Below, piece by piece: positions 44,120 through 51,677 of a DNA stretch of 64,000 bases (its first letter is position 1; every line of letters begins with the position of its first letter). Made by a program: the position numbers and the translations under genes. Source of the stretch: Clostridia bacterium (GTDB lineage: Bacteria; Bacillota; Clostridia; TANB77; UBA1234); contig CAAEBC010000012.1 of assembly GCA_900753975.1 (NCBI GenBank), positions 1 to 64,000 of the forward strand. The letters are read 5' to 3'. The notes beneath the pieces are model-generated. The model did not search any database. It was not told the origin of the DNA and worked only from the letters and a program-made list of their open reading frames with translations.

Positions 44120-44992
44120 ATGAAGAAAAAATTGGGAGATAGGTATGATGGTAGAAGAGTAAGACATTGTGATCCATTTAATGTAATAATTCCTTTTGTA
44201 ATGCGTGAAAGAAATGATGCTCAAGTCTTATTTGATGCGGAAATTGATGTTAGTGAAGTAGAGAAGCTAATTAGAGAAAGAAGGAAAAATGGTGATACAG
44301 TAAGTTTCTTAGACTACTTTGTAGCTATATTAGTAAGAACACTTTCTCAATATCCTAGACTTAACAGATTTATTGCTGGAAGAAGACTTTTTGCTAGAGA
44401 CGACATAAGAGTATCTCTTGTTGTTAAGAAAGAGATGAATATAAATACTGAAGAAACATCTATCAAATTTAAATTTAATCCAGACGATACGGTAGATGAT
44501 ATTAGTAAAAATATTCGTTCAATAGTCGAATCAAATAAGGGCGGAAGTGGAGATAAAAATGGTACAGATAAATTAGTAAAAGCACTTAATAGACTACCTA
44601 GATTTTTATTTTCTTTTTTGTTATGGTTTTTAAGAACTACAGATTATTATGGAAATATGCCTAAAGCAATTCATGAGCTTAGCCCATTCCACACAAGTGT
44701 ATTTGTTACAAACTTTGGCTCACTTGGAGCAGAACCTATATATCATCACATATATAACTTTGGTACGACATCAATTTTCATAGCTTTTGGAAATAGAAGA
44801 ACACAAAGAGTTATAAATAAAGATGGAAAGATTATTGAAAGAAAAGTAATGAAGTTAAGATTTGTTGCAGATGAAAGAATTGCAGATGGATATTACTTAG
44901 CTACATCACTTAAGTATTTTACGTCTTTATTTGCACATCCAGAGCAGGTAGAGGTAAAACCTGAGAAAGTTGTCGAGGACGATCAAATTTAA
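44120..44992 (+). CDS. E2/CAT-fold acyltransferase-like protein with altered active site
   Basis: The 290-residue stand-alone protein resembles the catalytic domain of 2-oxo acid dehydrogenase E2 and chloramphenicol acetyltransferase. It has DAEIDVSEVEKLI at the N terminus and SFLDYFVAILVRTLSQYPRL. Near the end, FVADERIADGYYLA occupies the place of the catalytic HxxxDG, with Glu instead of His and the DG retained. No lipoyl or E3-binding domain is present. Function is unknown, and classical acyl transfer is doubtful without the histidine. GTAAGGGGG precedes the ATG. The stop lies inside a tandem 15-base repeat. Confidence 0.7.
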   Translation: MKKKLGDRYDGRRVRHCDPFNVIIPFVMRERNDAQVLFDAEIDVSEVEKLIRERRKNGDTVSFLDYFVAILVRTLSQYPRLNRFIAGRRLFARDDIRVSLVVKKEMNINTEETSIKFKFNPDDTVDDISKNIRSIVESNKGGSGDKNGTDKLVKALNRLPRFLFSFLLWFLRTTDYYGNMPKAIHELSPFHTSVFVTNFGSLGAEPIYHHIYNFGTTSIFIAFGNRRTQRVINKDGKIIERKVMKLRFVADERIADGYYLATSLKYFTSLFAHPEQVEVKPEKVVEDDQI

Positions 44993-45032
44993 GACGATCA
45001 AATTTAATTTGTCTTGAAATAAAAAATAAATC

Positions 45033-45091
45033 AAAATTGGGGGCGGAGAAAAAATTGCAGAAATTGCTCTTTTTTCTCTGTTCCCAATTTT
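45033..45091. repeat. Hairpin repeat of the GGGGACGGAG family, copy 2
   Basis: AAAATTGGGGGCGGAGAAAA pairs with TTTTCTCTGTTCCCAATTTT after a short inner stem (TTGCAG/CTGCTCT-like). It stands between convergent genes and can act as a terminator. It is related to the hairpin at 13534-13585. Confidence 0.7.
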
Positions 45092-45195
45092 ACGTTTTCT
45101 AAAATTTATTTCTTTTTTGAAGGTGAGATTTTTTAGTGTTTTTAATTAGTGAAGTAATTGAAAAACTGAAACTTCTTTTGCCTTTTTTTCAATTT

Positions 45196-46077
45196 TTATA
45201 CACCTTTTAAATCAAAATTAGGTACGTATTCTTCTTCGTGTTCACCAAGTTCTTGTATGTAACCATTTTCGAAATCTTTTAGCATACTTATTACGAAATT
45301 GTATTCTTGTTTAGTTATCTTGTGATTTATTTCTGGAAAATCTTTTGCTTTATATGTCGGAAAATATTGTGCCATAATGCTTATATAAGTGTCTGTTGGA
45401 AGATTTTGCTTTATCCAATTTAGTATTCTTTTGGTTTGTAATATTTGACCAGGAATAATTAGGTGACGAACTATTACACCTTTTTTCATCATACCGTGTT
45501 CATCAAATTTAGCTTGACCTACTTGTCTTACCATTTCAGATATAGCTAAGCTTGCAGTATTAAAGTAATCTTTGGCGTTCGAATATTTTATTGCTACATC
45601 ATCATCAAAATATTTTAAATCTGGTAAATATATGTCTATGTATCCATTTAGAGACTTTATCGTTTCTAAATTTTCATAAGAGTTTGTATTATATACAATC
45701 GGAATTGATAATCCATTTGACTTGGCTATTTTAATCGCTTCAATTATTTGTGGCACATAAGGAGTAGGAGATACTAAGTTAATATTATGAACTTTCTGAT
45801 TTTGCAATTCGATAAATACTTCAGCCAGTCTATTTACAGTTATTTCTTTTCCAAAGTTTTCGTGTGAGATTTGATGGTTTTGACAAAATACACATTTTAA
45901 GTTACAGCCAGAAAAGAAAACTGTACCAGAACCACAAGTGCCACTTATACAAGGCTCTTCCCAGTTATGAATATTAGCAAGTGCGATTTTGGGCAATATT
46001 TTGCATTTGCAAAAACCAAGTTTTTCGTTTCTATTAACATTACAGTTATAGTGACAAAGATTACATTTTTCTAGCAT
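45196..46077 (-). CDS. PflX-like radical SAM protein (COG1313 type)
   Basis: The 293-residue protein has an N-terminal cysteine cluster (CNLCHYNCNVNRNEKLGFCKC) that probably binds metal, followed by the radical SAM motif CNLKCVFCQNHQISHE (CX3CX2C). It matches the pyruvate formate-lyase activating enzyme-like family PflX/COG1313, whose substrate is generally unknown. The start at 46077 (MLEKCNLCHYNC) has GGAGAAAA upstream; an in-frame extension to 46113 adds 12 basic residues. It is transcribed alone on the minus strand. Confidence 0.82.
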   Translation of the reverse strand: MLEKCNLCHYNCNVNRNEKLGFCKCKILPKIALANIHNWEEPCISGTCGSGTVFFSGCNLKCVFCQNHQISHENFGKEITVNRLAEVFIELQNQKVHNINLVSPTPYVPQIIEAIKIAKSNGLSIPIVYNTNSYENLETIKSLNGYIDIYLPDLKYFDDDVAIKYSNAKDYFNTASLAISEMVRQVGQAKFDEHGMMKKGVIVRHLIIPGQILQTKRILNWIKQNLPTDTYISIMAQYFPTYKAKDFPEINHKITKQEYNFVISMLKDFENGYIQELGEHEEEYVPNFDLKGV

Positions 46078-46199
46078 TGTTTTCTCCTTTTTTATTTGTG
46101 TTTTGATTTCCAATAAACATTTTCATATTCATTTATTATAACAAAAATTCACTTAAAATCAAGAAATTTCCTCCGTCCCTAATTCTTAAAAGTTTTTTG

Positions 46200-46228
46200 G
46201 TATATTTTTAGATTAGTCTCATATAGAT
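46200..46228 (+). promoter_or_regulatory. Possible sigma-E promoter of spoIVA
   Basis: GTATATT (46200-46206) and CATATAGAT (46220-46228), 13 bases apart, resemble the mother-cell sigma-E consensus (KMATATT and CATACAMT). spoIVA is a known sigma-E target. The match is imperfect. Confidence 0.45.
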
Positions 46229-46278
46229 TAACTAAAGTGATGTGTACAAACACAAAATCGTGAGGAGGAGGATTTGTA

Positions 46279-47754
46279 ATGGAAAATTACGATATATATC
46301 AAAATATTAAAGCAAGAACTAATGGAGACATATATATAGGCGTAGTTGGACCAGTAAGAACTGGAAAATCAACTTTTATTAAAAACTTTATGGAAGTGGC
46401 TGTTTTGCCTAATATAAAGGATGATGTAAAAAGACAAAGAGCAAATGATGAGTTGCCGCAAAGTTCAAATGGCAGAACTATCATGACGACAGAGCCTAAA
46501 TTTATACCTAATGAGGCAATTGAAGTCTCAGTAAATAATGTGAAGTTTAATACAAGATTAGTTGATTGTGTTGGTTATCTTATAAAAAATAGTGTTGGTC
46601 ACATGGAGGGCGATGCTCCAAGAATGGTAAAGACACCTTGGTTTGAAAAGGAAGTGCCTTTTGAGGAAGCTGCTGAAATAGGAACGAAAAAAGTTATAGA
46701 TGAACATTCTACAATAGGTATTTTAGTAACTACAGACGGCAGTGTTACAGGGATAGATAGAAACGACTACATAGAGGCTGAAGAAAGGGTTGTAAAAGAA
46801 TTAAAGGCACAAAATAAACCTTTTGTAATTATTTTAAACACAGCAAATCCTATGAATGATGATGCTCAAAGGCTTGCAAACGAGATATCTCAAAAATATG
46901 ATGCACCAGTTATACCGCTTAATTGTGCAAATTTAAATATGGATGATATAAATGAAATACTAGAAAATGTATTATACGAATTTCCTATAAATGAGATTGA
47001 TATAAACTTTCCTAAGTGGGTTGATACTTTAGAGGATTCATATTGGCTTAAAGCTAATCTTTTAGAGACCATAAAAAATAATTTAAATGATATGAAAAAT
47101 TTGAGGCAAATAAAATCTATAATGCAAAAAATGTCTGACGGAGATACGATAAAGAATGTAAATGTAGATAACATATTTTTAAATACTGGAACTGTGAATA
47201 CCAATATAGAAATGGATAATAATTTATTTTATAAAGTTTTAAGTGAGATGTCGGGTGTAGATGTAAAAGAAGAGGGAGATTTATTTGGAATAGTTACGGA
47301 TATGGCAAAGAGCAAGAGAGCTTATGATAAAATAGAGCAAGCATTGAATGATGTGAATAGAAAGGGTTATGGAATAGTTAGTCCAGACATAGATGATTTG
47401 ACACTAGATGAACCAGAGATTGTAAAACAAGGTTCTAAATTTGGAGTAAAATTAAAAGCGAAAGCACCAAGTTTGCACATAATCCGAGCTGAAATAGAGA
47501 CAGAAGTTTCGCCTATAGTTGGTAGTGAAAAACAGTCTGAGGAATTAGTTAATTATTTGTTAAAAGAATTTGAAGATGATCCAAAGAAGATTTGGCAGTC
47601 AAATATTTTTGGAAAATCACTTCATGAATTAGTAAACGAAGGGCTACAAAATAAGCTTCATAAGATGCCGGAAGATGCACAATGTAAATTTCAAGAGACA
47701 CTTGAGAAGATTATTAACGAGGGTAGTGGAGGACTTATTTGTATTATACTTTAA
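46279..47754 (+). CDS. spoIVA: Stage IV sporulation protein A
   Basis: SpoIVA is the ATPase that polymerises on the forespore surface to form the basement layer of the spore coat. The 491-residue protein starts MENYDIYQNIKARTNGDIYI, has Walker A GPVRTGKST (24-32), the sensor region TDGSVTGIDRNDYIEAEERV and a C-terminal assembly domain ending LICIIL. This gene is found only in spore formers, so it fixes the organism as endospore-forming by lineage. GAGGAGGAGG precedes the ATG. A possible sigma-E promoter lies upstream. Confidence 0.97.
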   Translation: MENYDIYQNIKARTNGDIYIGVVGPVRTGKSTFIKNFMEVAVLPNIKDDVKRQRANDELPQSSNGRTIMTTEPKFIPNEAIEVSVNNVKFNTRLVDCVGYLIKNSVGHMEGDAPRMVKTPWFEKEVPFEEAAEIGTKKVIDEHSTIGILVTTDGSVTGIDRNDYIEAEERVVKELKAQNKPFVIILNTANPMNDDAQRLANEISQKYDAPVIPLNCANLNMDDINEILENVLYEFPINEIDINFPKWVDTLEDSYWLKANLLETIKNNLNDMKNLRQIKSIMQKMSDGDTIKNVNVDNIFLNTGTVNTNIEMDNNLFYKVLSEMSGVDVKEEGDLFGIVTDMAKSKRAYDKIEQALNDVNRKGYGIVSPDIDDLTLDEPEIVKQGSKFGVKLKAKAPSLHIIRAEIETEVSPIVGSEKQSEELVNYLLKEFEDDPKKIWQSNIFGKSLHELVNEGLQNKLHKMPEDAQCKFQETLEKIINEGSGGLICIIL

Positions 47755-47829
47755 AGCAAGAATTACCTAAATTGAAAATATTTTGGCGGCTATTATACTT
47801 GTGGCTTCAATGGAATAGAGTGGGGGAGT

Positions 47830-48053
47830 AAAATAAATTTATGAAAAACCGGTTCTCGCATTTCGTGGGTAACGTAGATTATGGAAATCGGAGATTGATA
47901 AAACTTTTATACGCTAAGTTTTGTCAAGGTAGTATTGCTGTCGCAATCTCCACCTTGACAAAAAATCGCTCCTAAAAGTGTTATCAATCTCCGATTTCCA
48001 TAATCTACGTTACCCACGAAATGCGAGAACCGGTTTTTTATAAATTTATTTTA
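47830..48053 (+). repeat. Long hairpin element C (core-conserved, arm-variable family)
   Basis: A 224-base inverted repeat with arms of about 65 bases (for example ACCGGTTCTCGCATTTCGTG near 47848 pairing with CACGAAATGCGAGAACCGGT near 48015). The core is GATAAAACTTTTATACGC, TTTGTCAAGGT, apical stem ATTGC (47934-47938) with loop TGTC and GCAAT (47943-47947), CTCC, ACCTTGACAAA, TAAAAGTGTTATC. It sits between the convergent spoIVA and membrane protein genes. No gene is seen in 47755-48054. Confidence 0.9.
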
Positions 48054-48054
48054 G

Positions 48055-49518
48055 TTAGGTGTTCCTTATAAATACGTAATTCATGTCGTCGCTGTATAGG
48101 ACTTTCCAGTTTGGGTTTTGGATTAAGTAGCGACATAGTGGGGATTTGCTTACGGTTAGCATTAGGTCGAAGTTGTATTTTGCTATTAGTTTTTCTGGGT
48201 CCTCTTGTAGTTTGTAAAGTTTTGTAGTGTCGATTAGAATGTTGTTACTGAAGACGTCTCCTAGTCCGTATATGAATATGTTCATATCATCTAATGCATT
48301 TGCTTTGTCTAGTTTGTAAAGTAGATATCCGCCTTGACCGAAGTCGTTGTACATTCTTTTTGGTTTTGCATTTATAACTGCTTCGATAGCTCCGTTGCTG
48401 TAATAGCCGTCGTTATCTACTATTGTTGTGAATTTGTTTATTTGTATGTATGCTGTTAGGATGACTATTAGTACTAGTAAGGTTTCAAATCCGTATGTTA
48501 TAAGTTTTTCGAATTTTTTAAATGGTTTTCTAACTGTATCGTAAAATTCTTTGTCTAAGAATAGATATTTTCCTATCATCCAAGTTGAGTAGATTCCAAA
48601 CATTCCTATAAATCTTTGCGATTTTAATGCCATGTAGAATAGTAGTGCAAAGATTGCTATTTCGTAGGTTTTATAACTTTTTCTGGTAACTATCATGTTA
48701 AATACTGGAAAAGCAACCATTATGAAAATGTATATTCCAAGTAGTCCGTGGAAGCTTGGGCTTTGCCATTCTAGTATGTAATCTATCATGTTTGTGTCTG
48801 CCATGTTTGTAAATGGATATAGTAATAATTTGTATCCAACCGGATTTATGCAAGTGGCAACTGTAATTAGTCCTAGGTTTATTAAAAGTGTTTTTATTTG
48901 TGTCTTGTCAAGTTTAAATCCTGCCCACCTTTGATCGTTTATTTTAAATAACTTTATAAAGAAGTCTGTTAATAAAACACCTAATATGAAAATGTATGGC
49001 ATAGAAGATGAGCCACCATGTAAGTTTGCCCAAAGTATTTGCATTATAGGTAATGTCCAAATTAGTTTGTCAAATATTTTTTTATCTTTATCTAAGTAAC
49101 TAAATAGTACATAGATTAAATACGCAAAGAAAACTAAGCTTATTATATAAGGTCTAGGACCGGTAACTTTGAAAAATACTGTCATTAATAGTAAATATAG
49201 TAGTTTTACATCAAAAAGTTTTTTAAAGTCTATTTTAAGCATTTTGTACATTAGGTAATAAAGTACAATGAAGATTCCAAGCATAATAGCGATGCATCCG
49301 ATATCGCCAGCTTTGTACATTATCCATTCAGTAAGCCATTCATGTGAAGTCCAGCTATAGCCTTGTTCTAATCCCCACCATGAAAAAAGTGGTACATTTG
49401 GAATGGCATCGTGGTTATCTATCCAACGTCCTATTACTACATGCCAAAAATAATCATTATCAGTAATTGGTTCAAATGCTGCGAGAAGTCCAACTATAAA
49501 TGTAAAAATAACACCCAT
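48055..49518 (-). CDS. Polytopic membrane protein, GT-C glycosyltransferase-like
   Basis: The 487-residue protein has about ten hydrophobic helices and an N-terminal luminal/extracellular-facing loop with DNDYFWHVVIGRWIDNHDAIP and TSHEWLTEWIMY, which resembles GT-C type membrane glycosyltransferases and related proteins with an acidic D-x-D/WH motif in the first loop. A soluble C-terminal part follows (residues about 375-487). The start at 49518 follows AAAGGGGGA; an upstream in-frame start adds 20 residues. It probably transfers sugars from a lipid donor, but this is not proven from sequence. Confidence 0.65.
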   Translation of the reverse strand: MGVIFTFIVGLLAAFEPITDNDYFWHVVIGRWIDNHDAIPNVPLFSWWGLEQGYSWTSHEWLTEWIMYKAGDIGCIAIMLGIFIVLYYLMYKMLKIDFKKLFDVKLLYLLLMTVFFKVTGPRPYIISLVFFAYLIYVLFSYLDKDKKIFDKLIWTLPIMQILWANLHGGSSSMPYIFILGVLLTDFFIKLFKINDQRWAGFKLDKTQIKTLLINLGLITVATCINPVGYKLLLYPFTNMADTNMIDYILEWQSPSFHGLLGIYIFIMVAFPVFNMIVTRKSYKTYEIAIFALLFYMALKSQRFIGMFGIYSTWMIGKYLFLDKEFYDTVRKPFKKFEKLITYGFETLLVLIVILTAYIQINKFTTIVDNDGYYSNGAIEAVINAKPKRMYNDFGQGGYLLYKLDKANALDDMNIFIYGLGDVFSNNILIDTTKLYKLQEDPEKLIAKYNFDLMLTVSKSPLCRYLIQNPNWKVLYSDDMNYVFIRNT

Positions 49519-49711
49519 AAAAAATTCCCCCTTTGTAAATTTCAATATCATAATATCAAAAAACAGATGTAAGTTCAAGGATTTGAAAATAAGAAATGGT
49601 GATTTAAAACAGTATAAGACGTATTAAGTGCTCAAAGTACTGGATTATAAATATTTTATGATATATTATTGATTAATACACATTTTGCTGAAACAAAAGT
49701 TTGTATTTTTA

Positions 49712-49741
49712 TTGACATAGTGTATAAAAGCATTGTATAAT
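49712..49741 (+). promoter_or_regulatory. Promoter of the ToxI-like RNA
   Basis: TTGACA (49712-49717) and TATAAT (49736-49741) with an 18-base spacer, 35 bases before the tandem repeats. It would drive the antitoxin RNA and, by readthrough, the toxin gene. Confidence 0.8.
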
Positions 49742-49775
49742 TAATATACTAGTATAGGATAACTTTTAAGTAATC

Positions 49776-49892
49776 CGAGTGTTTCGCGACTCAACAAAAA
49801 CGGCGAGCTATATATTCGAGTGTTTCGCAACTCACAAAATGGCGAACCATATATTCGAGTGTTTCGCAGCTCATAAAAATGCGTATTTTAAT
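49776..49892 (+). ncRNA. Type III antitoxin RNA (ToxI-like), three tandem repeats
   Basis: Three direct repeats start at 49776, 49817 and 49856 with unit lengths of 41, 39 and about 37 bases. Each begins CGAGTGTTTCGC and then (G/A)(A/G)CTCA, able to fold as a small GAGT/ACTC hairpin or pseudoknot core, then an AAAA stretch and ATGGCGAACCATATATT-like tail. A promoter precedes, a terminator follows and a ToxN toxin gene lies immediately downstream. This is the standard layout of type III toxin-antitoxin loci, where the toxin cuts the transcript into single repeats that inhibit it. Confidence 0.85.
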
Positions 49893-49927
49893 GGGGGCTA
49901 AAATTTGAATTTTAGCTCTCAATTTTT
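49893..49927 (+). terminator. Attenuating terminator between antitoxin RNA and toxin
   Basis: GGGGGCTAAAATT pairs with AATTTTAGCTCTC (two G-U pairs) and is followed by TTTTT. In type III systems a leaky terminator here sets the RNA to toxin ratio. Confidence 0.85.
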
Positions 49928-49945
49928 GTATTAGGAGGATGGAGT

Positions 49946-50443
49946 ATGAAATTAAAATTTTATGAGGTAGATAGTGAATACATAAAATATTTAAAGGAAA
50001 ATGCAGATAATAAAATTCCCAATTTAGAATATGAAAAGCACAAGAAGTTTTTTTGCGGAATAGTTCTAACAATTAATAATTTTAATTATTTTGCTCCAGT
50101 ATCTTCTTATAATAAAAAAGCACATACTGTATTTCTTATAAAAGCTAAAGACAAAGAAACAAATGAATTAAAAGCAATATCATCATTAAGATTTTCTTTT
50201 ATGTTTCCTTGTCCAATAGAATATTTAAATCAAAAAGATTTTTCAAAAGAAGAAGAAAAGTATAGAAATTTATTGAGAAAAGAGTTAAATTATTGCAATT
50301 CAAATGTTGAAAAAATAAAGAAATTAGCTAATATGGTTTATAAATTAGGAATAAAAGAAGAAACTAGACAAAAATTTAATATATGTGATTTTAAAAAATT
50401 GGAAGAAAAATGTTTGGAATATATAAAATTAAAAGAACTATAA
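49946..50443 (+). CDS. toxN: Type III toxin-antitoxin endoribonuclease, ToxN/AbiQ family
   Basis: The 165-residue protein matches ToxN/AbiQ in length and pattern: MKLKFYEVDSEYIKYLKENA with KIPN after it, the central strand CGIVLTINNFNYFAPVSSYNKK (residues 37-58, where active-site Thr/Ser and Lys lie in known ToxN), and a helical C terminus (YRNLLRKELNYCNSNVEKIK). It cuts RNA at A-rich sites and mediates phage defence by abortive infection when the RNA antitoxin is lost. GGAGGATGGAG precedes the ATG. The three tandem repeats, promoter and terminator upstream complete the locus. Confidence 0.88.
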   Translation: MKLKFYEVDSEYIKYLKENADNKIPNLEYEKHKKFFCGIVLTINNFNYFAPVSSYNKKAHTVFLIKAKDKETNELKAISSLRFSFMFPCPIEYLNQKDFSKEEEKYRNLLRKELNYCNSNVEKIKKLANMVYKLGIKEETRQKFNICDFKKLEEKCLEYIKLKEL

Positions 50444-50485
50444 AATTGAGTAGATAACTTTTATTTTTGAGTAGTATTTTTATTT

Positions 50486-50527
50486 CATAAAAAATATCCC
50501 TCAGATTATACTGAGGGATTAATTTTA
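50486..50527. terminator. Bidirectional terminator between toxN and the zinc-ribbon gene
   Basis: ATCCCTCAG pairs with CTGAGGGAT around ATTATA, with A-rich and T-rich flanks on opposite sides. Confidence 0.85.
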
Positions 50528-50528
50528 A

Positions 50529-50693
50529 TTAGTCATTATTTCTTCTAGCATTTTTTCTTTTAATTCTGCATTCTTTGCATCTTGTAGGTTCGTTTTCAAA
50601 ACCTTTTTCAGCATAAAATGCTTGTTCACCAGCTGTGAATGTGAATTCTGCACCACAGTCTTTGCAAGTTAATGTCTTATCTGTGTATTCCAT
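50529..50693 (-). CDS. Small zinc-ribbon protein
   Basis: The 54-residue protein has CKDCGAEFTFTAGEQAFYAE and then CKEC, giving CXXC-X(n)-CXXC zinc ligands, and a basic tail KRKNARRN. It matches the short probable zinc-ribbon family found in many anaerobes. The start at 50693 follows AAAGGAGG; an upstream in-frame start lies before the ribosome site. Its partner and role are unknown. A long hairpin or RNA-like element lies just upstream. Confidence 0.85.
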   Translation of the reverse strand: MEYTDKTLTCKDCGAEFTFTAGEQAFYAEKGFENEPTRCKECRIKRKNARRNND

Positions 50694-50901
50694 ATTTTTT
50701 ACCTCCTTTTTAAAAATGGATATAAATAAAGATAAAATCTCCACTTAAATAAAAAAGAGGGAAAAAATCTTATATCTAAATCTTATATGGCAATTATATA
50801 GCAAAATTTGGAAAAAAGCAATAAGTATGTTGAATTTGTGTGATATTAAAAAGATAAAGTTTTGCTTGAAAACATCTCAAATTAATGATATGCTTTTGAA
50901 A

Positions 50902-51030
50902 GGTAAAGGAGATAAGCGGAATCGCAAGAAATAGCACTTAAGAGATAAAAAAATAATCGCTTCCTTGACCGGACGATTATTTTTTTTTTATATTCATCGA
51001 GGTTAACCGCTTATACGGATTTCCTTTATC
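50902..51030. other. Structured intergenic element with outer and inner stems
   Basis: GGTAAAGGAGA (50902-50912) pairs with TTTCCTTTATC (51020-51030), and TAAGCGG (50913-50919) pairs with CCGCTTA (51007-51013), leaving a six-base bulge. Inside it, AAAAAAATAATCG (50947-50959) pairs with CGATTATTTTTTT (from 50974), topped by TCC/GGA. The layout suggests a structured RNA or a small hairpin transposon remnant. The gap from 50694 to 51677 otherwise holds only the weak reading frames, the repeat and the hairpins listed next. Confidence 0.55.
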
Positions 51031-51057
51031 TATTTATATTTTAGTATATTTTATGAG

Positions 51058-51189
51058 ATGAATCAAGAAATTATGCATAAATTTAACATTTATCATATTG
51101 TGGAGTCACAAGATTGGAAATATGTTTTGGATAGTGTTATAGTTTATGAAAGATATGCTATGAAGGGAATGAGTACAAATGAAAAATAA
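51058..51189 (+). CDS. Weak small reading frame
   Basis: The 43-codon frame reads MNQEIMHKFNIYHIVESQDW and ends at 51189. There is no good ribosome site. It overlaps, in another frame, the start of a second small frame at 51179 that crosses the (AC)11 tract. It may be a remnant of an older gene. I do not recognise it. Confidence 0.2.
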   Translation: MNQEIMHKFNIYHIVESQDWKYVLDSVIVYERYAMKGMSTNEK

Positions 51190-51210
51190 CCTTGTAACCG
51201 TTGGGGCTGT

Positions 51211-51232
51211 ACACACACACACACACACACAC
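51211..51232. repeat. (AC)11 microsatellite
   Basis: Eleven perfect AC units, with the last G-free base at 51232. A frame starting ATG AAA AAT AAC at 51179 runs through it and stops at 51247. With one more AC unit (or two fewer) it would continue another 30 or so codons to the TAA ending near 51329. This is a classic layout for slipped-strand variation, if the frame is real. Confidence 0.9.
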
Positions 51233-51333
51233 GGATACTTCGCTTAAAAATGAAATTATGCTTGTAGCTTGTAATTGTTTTATTACAGGTTTGATTTTTG
51301 GTGCTCAAAATTTAATAAGGGATGGATAAATTT

Positions 51334-51390
51334 AGGCTAACTCTGTGCTTTTGTAAATTTGCTTTGCGAAGGTATAGGGTTAGCTTTTTT
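51334..51390 (+). terminator. Terminator-like hairpin
   Basis: AGGCTAACTCTGTGCTTT pairs imperfectly with AAGGTATAGGGTTAGCTTTT and ends in TTTTTT. It follows the (AC)n frame. Confidence 0.6.
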
Positions 51391-51409
51391 GTGTGCTGTT
51401 GGTGGTGGC

Positions 51410-51548
51410 GAAGTCAGATAACACTTTTATTTGAAATGACTTCGTCAAGATAGAATTGCTGGGCGGATGGTGAGCTATAGCATAGCAAATGTTAACGCAA
51501 TCTCCAGTCTTGACAAAGCCATTTCAAATAAAAGTGTTATCTGACTTC
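51410..51548 (+). repeat. Long hairpin element D (short arms, long loop)
   Basis: GAAGTCAGATAACACTTTTA pairs with TAAAAGTGTTATCTGACTTC at the other end. The inner stem is GTCAAGA/TCTTGAC, a compensatory change from GTCAAGG/CCTTGAC in B and C. The apical stem ATTGC (51455-51459) and GCAAT (51497-51501) encloses a 37-base loop instead of four bases. It lies 130 bases before the pilin-like gene. Confidence 0.85.
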
Positions 51549-51677
51549 TAAATAAAATAGCGCAGGGTATTTTACTATATCTAAAGTTTGGGTGACGGAA
51601 GTTAACAGGTATGTAGTAAAACATATTTTGCTACATATAAACTTTAACAAAAAAATTTTTTTGGGGGGATGAAAAAT

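Noticed and set aside
47830..48053. Element C as an IS or MITE with terminal inverted repeats
   Set aside because: The ends are not shared with the other copies and no transposase frame or clear target duplication is visible. Kept as an open possibility only for the core.
49776..49892. The three tandem repeats considered as a CRISPR array
   Set aside because: Units follow each other with diverged tails and no unique spacers of constant length, no cas genes are near, and a ToxN gene follows directly, which fits a type III antitoxin.
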